From contig JAKUDP010000002.1 in NCBI GenBank assembly GCA_022570795.1, positions 3,224,001 to 3,288,000 on the forward strand: a stretch of 64,000 nt of DNA, written 5' to 3'. How positions within the stretch are numbered: position 1 is the first letter of the stretch; each line of letters opens with the position of its first letter. This DNA comes from Sphaerulina vaccinii. Lineage: Eukaryota > Ascomycota > Dothideomycetes > Mycosphaerellales > Mycosphaerellaceae. A program made the translations under genes and the position numbers. The notes beneath the pieces are model-generated. The model ran no database searches and was not told the DNA's origin. It worked only from the letters and a program-made list of their open reading frames with translations. This document shows, piece after piece, positions 1 to 9,490 of the stretch.

Positions 1-16
1 ACAGCACATCTCTCGT

Positions 17-643
17 CTACTGAGTCGCACCTACTGGAGGCGGTACAGGAAGGTGAAGATAGTGACAAGTGTGAGCTCCGTGTGGTGCAAAAGGTCCGAT
101 CGGGCACAAGCCGTCTCTGGGCTTAGCTTGCTCCCAGGAGTTGAGTCGTCCACCAAAGGCAACTTCTTTGGCGCGTTCTGGAGTCGTTCCAGGTGTGCGC
201 ACGTCGTTGTCAATATCGAATGTGAAGATGGACTTCGCTTTGCGAAGGGGTGGCTTTTCGACAATCCTCACTGAAGTGTTTGCTTTGCACCTCGTGATGG
301 TCGCTGTCGTTGCAATGGCAATCGCCTCGTCACCAAGACAGTCGAAGCTGAGAAGAGAGTCGGAGGTCTTGAACGAGGAAAAGCTTGGAGACCTAGAGCA
401 CGATCTTGTCTTGGAGTCGTACTCCCAAGAGTTCTTGCGATGGTCGCTGTTGAATGGATGTTCCGAAAAGATCTCCGGGTCGGTTCCAGCAGTGATCGTT
501 GTTCGGACTGTACTCGCACGACTATCTACTGATGATGTCGTACAAGTGCTAGTGTCAGACCCGGAACTGTCTGTTCGGGAATGTCCGTACTTCTTCCTGC
601 CGCGGGTGCTCAGTCCGCTGCGGTGCTTGATCCAGGTCAACAT
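17..643 (-). CDS. Ser/Thr-rich hypothetical protein
   Basis: An uninterrupted frame of 208 codons from an ATG to a TAG. I do not recognise the family. The protein is basic and rich in Ser and Thr in its first half (runs such as SSGSDTSTCTTSSVDSRAST), then has a mixed segment with KAKSIFTFDIDND and a His/Pro-rich tail. No signal peptide or membrane helix is visible. The composition fits a disordered fungal protein, and the frame avoids the odd codon mix seen in the neighbouring shadow frames. It lies near the window edge, so a further exon outside is possible. It could still be a chance ORF. Confidence 0.4.
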   Translation of the reverse strand: MLTWIKHRSGLSTRGRKKYGHSRTDSSGSDTSTCTTSSVDSRASTVRTTITAGTDPEIFSEHPFNSDHRKNSWEYDSKTRSCSRSPSFSSFKTSDSLLSFDCLGDEAIAIATTATITRCKANTSVRIVEKPPLRKAKSIFTFDIDNDVRTPGTTPERAKEVAFGGRLNSWEQAKPRDGLCPIGPFAPHGAHTCHYLHLPVPPPVGATQ

Positions 644-3592
644 GTTCTTGCCTTGGGTTGGATTACTTCTTGTTTCGAAGTGTGTATCTGCCTCAGGTTG
701 ATGTGATAAGCACCAAGCTGTATTGACCTTTGGCTGAAGCGATGAAGTCAGATGTGAGCCAGGCTGCTGAACAGTATTGTGGCGGGTTCAGGACAGCAGA
801 GTCCAGGCTTGTGCAGGTGATACACTTCTCGTTTCGACGCTTGTCGATGCTGACAGGTACCACTGTTGCTTGAGCTTGGTATGACTGCTGCTGCTGGTGT
901 CTGACACGAGCAGCAGGTGGAGGAGCAATAGATGTGGTTGATGATCTTGGAGACGAAGCCAGATTTGTCGTATAACGTCCTTTAACAATGACGTTTGAAT
1001 CCGTGGAGAGCCGAGTGCAGACGACAAATACAGCTGGGAAGGCTGGGCAATGGCTGGTATACTGCTTGTCTCGAAGTCGTTCGCTCGGCATCCAAGACTT
1101 CCGGAAGACAGCGATGTGCGGACTTGTCAATGTCTTGGCGCTGTACTGGGAGAAGCTCCACAAGATTTCGGTGAGAGACTGCCACGTCGACAATCGTTAG
1201 GCTGCGAGTGAGAGGTGGTTCGCAGACTTTGGGGAATGATGTGGAACAATGGTTCGCACTGAAGTACTGGGATGAGTTCGGAGCTTCGTTCTTTCTCCGA
1301 GGCGTCGTGTCGCTGACAGGTACCAATACGAGAATTGGCCTGCGCAGTAATGTGGCTTGGAGCTGGATATATGTTTCGGATGAGGCACAATGAGGATTGC
1401 ACCGGCTACTCTCGCGATCAAAGCTGTGATCAAGAAGAAGCCAACAAGCCAAGAATACTTGTATTGAGAAAAGCTGGTGATGATGATGCTGGAGAAGGAC
1501 GGAAGAGCATCTGTGAAGAACGGCTGGGCGATGTGCCTCTTTTCCGTCTACATCCAAAGCACCGAACTGGCCGAGACAGCTCTTGGCATGGGCCGGTAGC
1601 TGTCTTGGTTTCTATCGATAGCAGAGTTTTGCAGTGACATCTGCAAAATAGGTGTGTAGGGCTGCGTTGGTGGTGATGCAACTGGTCGAGGCGGGCTAGG
1701 CGGGTCGTGGCAGACAAGGAAGAGGTGTCGAGATGGGCACGAGAATAGAAACGTCAACCTGGTGCGGCACGAACCTTCGACAAAAAACACAGCACGCCAT
1801 CCTTGAGTGAAACATCTTTGCTTCGACCTCTTCTGGACGGCATCGCGATGTCGAAACGGGTTGCTGGATTTCTCTGTATGAAGCTGCCTAGTTTCTGGCG
1901 TCAGACGAGCAGATGCGAATGCGAAGCTATATTCGTCGTGACATCTGCCTGTCAGAGTTTGCTATGCTGGCTGTCGATCGGCTCCATCGGATTGGTAACC
2001 TGGTCAACTTCGCTGTTCGATGCGAGATCGAACCTTCTACATCACCTACCTTTCCGGCGACCTCAGGCACGGCACTCTACGACAAGACAGACTACCATGG
2101 CATCGACTGCTTGCTCTGCCTACTTTCGTCGTCACGGTCTCGATACCTAGACTATAGTGCTCTGCCTCCTCGCCAAGGCATCTTCAGCAGATGTTGGCTT
2201 GGTTCAATAGGTTCTCGCAACCTTTGAACATCAACTAAGGCATCTCTGGACGCACTGCTGTGTTGTATTTTGGAGGAGAGTGCCTCTTCCCCGCCCTCGA
2301 TCACCTCTCTGGCCCAACGACTTTCTTGAATACTAGAGCCTGATCACGACTCCGCAAAGTATGCTTTTGCACAACCTGTAGTTGTGCAGTGAGCTGCAGA
2401 CTTCCTTGGCGCATCCGGACATTCAGCTACGGACTGCATAAGGTGTCGGAAGTCCGACAGATCCAAGTCAGTCACATAGCACTACGAATCGCGTACTTTG
2501 GAAAGTCAGTCCAGTCCAAAGTCACGACTAGCCTCATTGGTTGCATACAAACACCCAATATTCCGTGGTGCCTGCGCTCGCATTCATAGCCCCAACGAGT
2601 CGAGAAGTGCTCGAGCTACTCGCCACTGTTATTCGAGCCCTAACACAGCGTGTTCGTACGAAAGACGAGACGCATAGCCACGAATCGCTGACTACGATGA
2701 GCTATTTCTGCTGACAAAGGACCGTATAGGTGTCATCATGATGACCCGAGGACCTGGCGTTGTCTGAATCAGGCATCTGTCATCTAGGATCAACTTCCGG
2801 GGAAGCACTGAAACTAGGGTGCCACATGGTTGTGACGTCTTATGCAGAAGAAATTCTTCCTGTCAGGTTTTGGGAATAGCAGCTGCGGTGCATCTTAGAC
2901 TTGGGCCTGCCACTCGACACCGGCTCGTATCATTTTGCGATTAGTCAAGGGGACTTCTGGGAGTATACGGACGCCCGGCGAGGAATGATGACTGGACGAG
3001 GGCAGCCCATGATATCCATGGTCTCAAGGCTACAGTGGTGGGAATTGCGGAATGCCTTCCACAGACGAATATCAGACGAACCTCCAAGGCTGCAAGGCTG
3101 CGTATTAGCTGGGGATTTTGGTCGCTGCTTGGAGATACGACGCCGACCAAGCTCACTGCCGATAGATGCAGACTTGTCAAGACTCCGCAGACTTCAGGTC
3201 CTGCATAGCCGCTGGGAGATTTTGTAGTGGTCCAGAGCTGCGCCCGTATGCGTTCGTGCACAAACCAGGTGCTTGTCAGAACCTTAAACGCATTCTCTAA
3301 ATTCTGGTGCTGGACAAGCTGTAGCCTATGCGAGCTCGTGGTCGCTCCAAGACTACCCTAGCCACTTCTTTCGTAAGATGGATGTTGCTGGATAGGTCGT
3401 GACTGGTTGGAAGACGACGACCCAAGTTTGACATGGCTTGCATCTGAGGTCGCTGCTCAGCCAATGCTCGTAACATGCCATTATGTACGAAAAGCGAAGA
3501 ACCTGGCATACGAACGATCATGTGGCCCAGTGCCATGCCGGATACGCAGTTTGAGCAGCTTGTGCGAACATCCGGGTTCGAGGAGTGAAACG
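644..3592. other. Region without a confident gene
   Basis: Several frames of 60-190 codons overlap here on both strands, but none has recognisable motifs or consistent splice junctions. A 14-bp word (GCTGACAGGTACCA) occurs at 849-862 and again at 1312-1325 with loosely similar flanks, which could be the remnant of an old duplication. Base composition is ordinary, so this is not a RIP island. I cannot exclude a fast-evolving or decayed gene on the minus strand between about 700 and 1790. Confidence 0.5.
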
Positions 3593-3598
3593 TATAAA
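3593..3598 (+). promoter_or_regulatory. TATA box of the small secreted protein gene
   Basis: TATAAA about 140 bp upstream of the ATG at 3738, followed by an A/C-rich leader typical of highly expressed fungal genes. Assignment rests on motif and distance only. Confidence 0.45.
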
Positions 3599-3737
3599 GC
3601 CAGGCACGAACTCCTTCCCAACGATCATCTCCTCGCACAGCAACAGCACCATCAAGACAGTCAAGCAGTTCTCTTTTCATCACGCTCAAGCAAACAGCCC
3701 AACAATTCGATCGTCGCATCACAGTCCACCCTTCAAC

Positions 3738-4180
3738 ATGCAGTTCAAGCTTTTCACTCTGGCCGCCGCAGCTATGACTGCTGGCGCTGCCATCGCCGGC
3801 CCAGTCCCAGCTCCAGTTGAGGTTCGTCACACATCTTATTCACGCACTCCACTTCCTTTCTAACCAATACACTCCAGGCCCGCGACGTCAACTCGGCTCA
3901 ATTCGTCAACGAATTCAATCAGATCAACCAGGCTCTGGGAACCAACGCTATCAACCATGAACAATACACTCAGATCGCGCTGCAAGTTCAAAATGCCCAC
4001 CAGGCTAACTGGCAAAGCTGGAACCCTTGGTACAATTACGCCGACTACTATGATCCCAGCTACTACACGAACCAATACTACCAGTGGTACTATCTCTGGC
4101 TGGCACGATACTACCAGCAGTCGTGCCCATGGTATGGATACACATACAGCTGCCCAGCGTACACTTGGTCCCCATGGTAG
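3738..4180 (+). CDS. Small secreted Tyr/Trp-rich protein (effector-like)
   Basis: Two exons, 3738-3821 and 3878-4180. The 56-bp intron has a GTTCGT donor, a CTAAC branch site and a CAG acceptor. The product is 128 aa. Residues 1-20 form a clear signal peptide (MQFKLFTLAAAAMTAGAAIA), followed by a short Pro/Val spacer. The mature part has a Gln/Asn-rich amphipathic helix (EFNQINQALGTNAINHEQY) and then a striking aromatic tail with many Tyr and Trp and the only two cysteines (SCPW and YSCP), which could form one disulfide. No family is recognised. Small size, secretion signal and unusual composition match candidate secreted effectors or surface proteins. The function is unknown. Confidence 0.8.
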
Positions 4181-5212
4181 ATGGGTCACTCTGACCTCTA
4201 TCTGGATATGCTGGTGGCAAAGAATTGACGGAAGGGTTGAGAGGAGGAAGAGATGGTAATGGTGCTGAAAGAATGAATGCATGAGGAGGCGGATTGTGAA
4301 TTTATGACTTAACGAAGATGCTCTGACGCTACTGGCCTAGCATTAACATGATTGATTATCCGACCCAGGCGCTACGACTAGCATATGCGAAATAGATCGA
4401 TCCTATGTATCTACACGACGAGATTGTACATTTTACATATCGAACCGACGAATGTCCTGCTAACAATGCTTTCACTTTCTGTTGGACTCCTTTCATGCGG
4501 CATCTTCGTACGCTGTAGGACGGCTCGGGCAGATTCACTCGCGACAAGAGGTGGTACAACGTACTGATGCTAGAAAAATACTGGAAGCAAGTTGGTGATG
4601 AGACGGAAAGTCCATCTCGGTCATGCCAAGCCTGCTCTGATCATCAAGAGGCTCATGCTTTTTGCGAACTCTCTTCTCCTCCTCGAACTGAAGTTGTTTT
4701 CCACCACCATCGTTCTCCAATATCAATATTCATCCTCGAAGCACGGTATCGCAAGCCGTACAAGACTAAGAGTCTCATATTAGTCGCGATACCTTTCTTG
4801 AAGCCTGCCGTTCTGAAACCATCAGCACAAGAATGGTGCGAGAATGCGACCTTTGCAGCGAAGGAGATCCCATTGCCTGGTGCCCTCACTTCTGCTACTC
4901 AAGGCAAGGCAATGGGAGTGAGCTACCGTATACACACTGTACAGCTTCAGGATCATATATGAGGCTATACATGGTTCCCAACCGACGGCCTTTGCCCAAC
5001 ACGAACCACGCGACATCTATCGCCGAGCTCGGCTGACTCTCCGAACATGCCCCTCCAACCAGTGGAGTGCGGCCAAATGTTCAATGACATCGGCACGTAT
5101 CGAAACACATTGGCGGGTAAATGTGTAGTCGTGTCTCATTGCCTCTGAATTATCTCTCTTCTTTCTCACACTCACCACGCTACTACACTAACCTGTTAGC
5201 AATACCGCAACC
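4181..5212. other. Intergenic region
   Basis: About 1 kb between the secreted protein gene and the aldolase gene. Short overlapping frames on both strands show no motifs or splice support. The last 60 bp is a C/T/A-rich leader just before the aldolase ATG. Confidence 0.5.
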
Positions 5213-6152
5213 ATGACGCTCACTAAGCTGGAGAACAATCGAGCAGTGCAGATGCTCAATAAAGCAGCCGATGGCAAATATGGAGTCCTTGGAGTCGTAT
5301 CCTACAACCTCGAAACAATCGTCGCAGTGATCAGAGCTGCTGAGAAGAAACGATCCCCAGTTCAAATCCTACTTTTCCCATGGGCCCTAAAATACTCTCC
5401 CTTATTCATCGACCTGGCAGCGAACGCAGCGAGAAAGGCTACAGTACCGGTCACAGTACATATGGACCATGCGCAAGATCCGGAAGTGATCAAAGTCGCA
5501 GCGAAGATGAGAGCCGCAGATGGGACACCATCGTTCGATTCGATCATGGTCGATATGAGCCACTATGAGAAAGAGGAGAATTTGGCTAAGACGAAAGAGC
5601 TAGTTGCGCTATGTCATGCGGAAGGTATCAGTACGGAAGCCGAGCCAGGGAGGATAGAGGGTGGAGAGGATGGCGTGAAAGATACGGCTGAGCTGGAAGG
5701 GATGATGACTACGGAGGAAGAAGTTGATGATTTCATTGCTACGGGAATCGACTTCTTGGCTCCTGCGTTTGGGAATGTTCATGGAGACTATCATGGTGTT
5801 GAGAATATACATTTGGACTATGATCGGTGAGCGACAGCGAACTCTCATTCCTTGCCCCCATACTGACTGTCGCTGTTACAGATTAGAAACCATCCAGAAG
5901 AAAGTCGGTGGAAGAGTACAAATCGTCCTCCATGGAACGAACGAATTCCCGCCAGACATTATGGCAAAATGCATTGAACGAGGCGTTACACGAATTAATG
6001 TGAATAAGCTTGTACTGGACAAGTATAACACTTACACGACCGAGAATTGGGGCAAGGTGCCTTTGACACAATTGATGGAGAGGGGAACGGATTTAATTCA
6101 AGAGCTGACGGAGAACTGGATGGATGCTATTGGATCTACTGGGAAAGCGTAG
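5213..6152 (+). CDS. Class II fructose-bisphosphate aldolase family protein
   Basis: Two exons, 5213-5826 and 5882-6152, with a 55-bp GTGAGC...CAG intron; 294 aa. It matches class II (zinc) ketose-bisphosphate aldolases throughout. HMDH at residues 83-86 holds the catalytic Asp85 and zinc ligand His86. Next come the DMSHYEKEEN block near 115-123, the EAEPGRIEGGEDG loop near 142-154, NVHG with His190, and LHG with His222. RINVNK follows as the phosphate-binding segment. Family members cleave ketose bisphosphates such as fructose- or tagatose-bisphosphate, and some fungal members act in sugar-acid catabolism. The exact substrate cannot be read from the sequence. It is tail-to-tail with an MFS transporter and near a DenD-like dehydrogenase, which suggests a peripheral catabolic rather than a glycolytic role. 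Confidence 0.9.
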
Positions 6153-6393
6153 AGTTGGTCAGAGTGGGAGAGGAGATAGAAAGAGAACAGGTGTAGACGC
6201 ATCACGCTGTTGTCATACATCATGCTGCCTCTCAATACTTCTTATCCGACCATTCATCAGAGCTGCAGAGAAACGTAGGAGGCAGATCAAAGTCACTGAC
6301 ATGCTCAAAGCTCTGGAGGTAAGCATGATTCACAGAATAACTTGCTGACAATGTACCGTACAGAGTATTGGCACATCGATCTTGCTGCAGTGT

Positions 6394-7945
6394 CTAATAA
6401 ACATATCTGAACCCAGCTTGCCTATCCCCCGACGCATCTGTCCCGTGGCGATTTCCCTCTTCAGCTTGCTCAAGCTTCCTATTCTCCTTGACATGTAACC
6501 ATCTCAACACAATCGCTACCGCAGCGACACCCACACAGATCGCCGCATTCGCACTTCCTCCCGGAACATATTGCGGAGCCGCCGAGCTGGGATACATATA
6601 CGATCCATAAGCCGAAGCAGTGTTACCAATCATGTTCGCTATAGCCACACAAGCAGAGCGCTTTACCAGTGGTCGCGGAAAAGAGTTGGCTACCCAGGGT
6701 ACAATGATCGTATAAGCTGAGACTGCCCCCATCGGCATGAGGAACATTGCGAAGAATCGAGCTCCGATGTTCGTGCTGGCTGTCGCCACGGCATTTCCGA
6801 TTGCGGCGACGATCATGAGGCCGAAGATGTGTAGAGAGCGATCGCCGGTTTTAGACGCGGTGTATGTGACGCAGCAAGAGGTCAGAAATGTTGCGAACCA
6901 TACCGGGACAGTGAGTAGCAGAGTTATGGTGCTACTGTATCCGAGTGTACCAACGATGCTTGGGAAGAAGTATTGCATTGTTTGGGAGAGCAGACTCATG
7001 TGTTGCAATAGAACGAAGACGTAGAGCCGGTAGTCATTGAGCGCAAGTTTGATGCCGTGCCAGACGCTGGTCGAGTGGGATTCGTCCGATTCGCTGATGT
7101 CTTGCTTGAGACGCCATACTGCGAATGCACGTTCTTCGTCGCTCAGCCACTTGGTTGTGGACGGATAGTCTGGGAGGAAGAAGCCAGCGACCAGACCGAG
7201 AGTGATAGTCAGCACTCCTTCGATCTTGTCAATGTGTCAGCATACGTCCGGACCACTTGACTTCTTTGCAACTTACAATGAATAGCCATCTCCATCCAGA
7301 GATCCCTTGAGCATCATGAAGTCCTCCGAGAATGCCAGCTGCGAGCAAACCACCAAACATGTTGGCCAACGAGTTTCCAGCATAAAACCAAGCAACTCTC
7401 CTCGTCAACTCTGCACGAGTATACCAACTGCTCATCAGAAAGATGGCACCGGGAAAGAATGGCGCTTCCACAAATCCCAGGAAGAATCTCACGACCACCA
7501 AGCCAGTAAAGCTATGAGTCGCAGCATTGCAAGTTGAGACCACACCCCACATTGTCGTCGCTCCGGCGAGATATATCGAAGGTCGGACTCGAGTGATGAT
7601 CATGTTGGAAGGTAATTGCATGATCAAGTATCCAATGAAGAAGATTGAGGTTGCAAGGTTGAAATCTGTGCCTTTCATGCTTAGGTCTGCTTCAAGAGTT
7701 CCTTCTCGTGCTTGAGCTAGATTGCTTCTGTCTAGGAAGTTGAGGAAGTACATTCCAATGAGCAGAGGTAGAAGATGAAGATCAATTCTTCTCAGTAACT
7801 TCTCGTTCGTTTGGTCGATCCATTCTGGGTCTCTGCGATCAAAGCTGTGTTCATGGTGAGGAGTGGTAGGCTTGTCCAGACTCTGCCTGACTGTCTCGTT
7901 AAGCTCTGCGTCGGATTCTGGTGTATGCTTGTAATCGGTAGCCAT
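6394..7945 (-). CDS. MFS transporter, anion:cation symporter (ACS) type
   Basis: Two exons read from the minus strand, 7945-7277 and 7224-6394, separated by a 52-bp GTAAGT...AAG intron; 499 aa. The cytosolic N-terminus leads into LLRRIDLHLLPLLIGMYFLN and FLDRSN, the hallmark start of the Dal5/Tna1-like ACS family. About twelve hydrophobic helices follow, with a charged central loop (DYPSTTKWLSDEERAFAVWR). These plasma-membrane symporters take up organic anions such as allantoate, nicotinate, tartrate or sugar acids. The gene shares a 579-bp upstream region with the divergent DenD-like dehydrogenase and converges on the aldolase, so it may import the substrate of that pair. The substrate itself is inference. 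Confidence 0.9.
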
Positions 7946-8524
7946 GTTGTTGGTAATGCAAGCCTCTGACCAGTTCGTTCAGAAAAGCAGAAATGCACAA
8001 AGTGGCAGTCGAAAACAGATCCGTATACTTGAGCTCCATGGCTTGCCGTTTCATCCTGCCGTGTGCGACAGGATTCTTCATATGTGCGGACATCGATGCA
8101 GTAACGATCCACAGAATGCAAGCGCTGCAGTCACAATGGCAGAAAATCTGGTGCTGGGTTCTCCATGGGGATACAAAAGATGGAGCAGAAAACATGTGAA
8201 GTGGAGTCTCTGTGCCGGCTTGCTCGATTAGGAAGGAAGAAGTTCATTCACCGCCAATAGCCGCTACTGGCCCACTAGCCTGCTTCGGCAGGAGTTTGTC
8301 CGGTGAGCGTGTTGTGGAGAAGGCTGCGAAATCGGTGACAGCATGAATGAGCCCCCACTATCAGGTCTTGGGGGCTGTGTTGGGGTGGATGAACTTTGGA
8401 GGCAATTGTCCGTTGACGTTGCTCATCAATCTTCCATATATCGAACATTTCTTGGCTTCCATACCAGGACGTTATCAACAAGAACCCTCAGAATCACTTC
8501 AAGCCATCAGGAACGAATACCATC
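7946..8524. promoter_or_regulatory. Divergent promoter region of transporter and dehydrogenase
   Basis: 579 bp between two head-to-head start codons. No clear TATA box or operator could be assigned. The arrangement would allow co-regulation of the MFS transporter and the DenD-like enzyme. Confidence 0.4.
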
Positions 8525-9478
8525 ATGCCCAAGAAGATCCTCATCACAGGAGCCGGCGGCTTCGTAGGCCAACTCCTAGCAGAACACCTCCTCAACGATG
8601 GCCACAAAGTCATCTTGGCAGACATCTTCGAGCCATCAGTCCCAATAGCAGCTCAGAACAAGAACAATGCCACAACGATCAAAGCAGATCTCTATGAGTC
8701 TCCGAACGCAGTGCTTTCAAAAGACCTTGATGCAATCTACGTCTTCCACGGCATCATGTCCGCCGGCTCAGAAGCAGATTTCGACCTAGGATACCGCGTA
8801 AATCTACATTCGACACTAAACCTCCTCGAAGCAATCCGCTCTACAGTACCAGGTGTACAGGTCATTTATGCTTCCTCAACCGCAATCTTCGGCCAGCCTC
8901 TGCCAGAGACTCCGTCAGAAGCTACAGTACCTACACCTCAGGGTTCCTACGGCACACAGAAAGCTATCATTGAATACTTGATCAACGACTATACTCGAAG
9001 AGGGTTCATCAATGGTTTCACACTCCGCTTCCCAACCATTAGCGTGAGGCCCGGCAAGCCTACGGCAGCAGCTTCCAGTTGGATGTCCGGGATCATTCGC
9101 GAACCACTACAAGGACAAGAGTCCATCTTACCATGCGATGATGAGTTCAAGGCTTGGTTGTGTTCTCCCAAAACTCTGATTCGCAATCTGATTCATACTC
9201 TGAGTCTGGAGAGGGATGTGATGCCGACGCATATTCGACAAGTTCTGTTACCGGGAATCACGAGTACTGTGAAGGAGATGTTGCAAGCACTTGAAGCAGT
9301 TGGTGGACCTGAAGCTGTAAAATTGGTGAAGAGAGAGAAGGCGAGTCCTGAAATCAAGGCTATGTTGGATAGTTGGCCAATAACTTTCGATATCAGCAAG
9401 GCGTTGAGTCTTGGGTATGTGAAGGACGATAGCTTCAAAGACGCAGTGCAAGATTTTGCGAATAGTTTGAAGAAGTAG
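8525..9478 (+). CDS. NAD-dependent epimerase/dehydrogenase, DenD-like
   Basis: Single exon, 317 aa. The N-terminus has the extended-SDR Rossmann motif TGAGGFVG (residues 8-15). ASST near 116-119 supplies the catalytic Ser/Thr and SYGTQK at 141-146 the Tyr142/Lys146 pair. The segment LRFPTISVRPGKPTAAASSW and the following GIIREPL are characteristic of the DenD group (D-erythronate 2-dehydrogenase-like proteins) within the NAD-dependent epimerase family. Such enzymes oxidise the C2 hydroxyl of four-carbon sugar acids, using NAD. The gene is divergent from an ACS-family transporter and close to a class II aldolase, which supports a catabolic role. Substrate assignment is from memory of the family and is not proven. 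Confidence 0.85.
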   Translation: MPKKILITGAGGFVGQLLAEHLLNDGHKVILADIFEPSVPIAAQNKNNATTIKADLYESPNAVLSKDLDAIYVFHGIMSAGSEADFDLGYRVNLHSTLNLLEAIRSTVPGVQVIYASSTAIFGQPLPETPSEATVPTPQGSYGTQKAIIEYLINDYTRRGFINGFTLRFPTISVRPGKPTAAASSWMSGIIREPLQGQESILPCDDEFKAWLCSPKTLIRNLIHTLSLERDVMPTHIRQVLLPGITSTVKEMLQALEAVGGPEAVKLVKREKASPEIKAMLDSWPITFDISKALSLGYVKDDSFKDAVQDFANSLKK

Positions 9479-9490
9479 ATAGGTGCAAAT

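Noticed and set aside
982..1557. Minus-strand frame of 191 codons
   Set aside because: Composition (His/Ser/Leu runs, no motif) looks like a shadow, and neighbouring frames of similar length overlap it. No splice or family support.
3297..3830. Minus-strand frame of 177 codons overlapping the secreted-protein promoter
   Set aside because: It runs antisense through the TATA box and exon 1 of a much better supported gene and has no motif.
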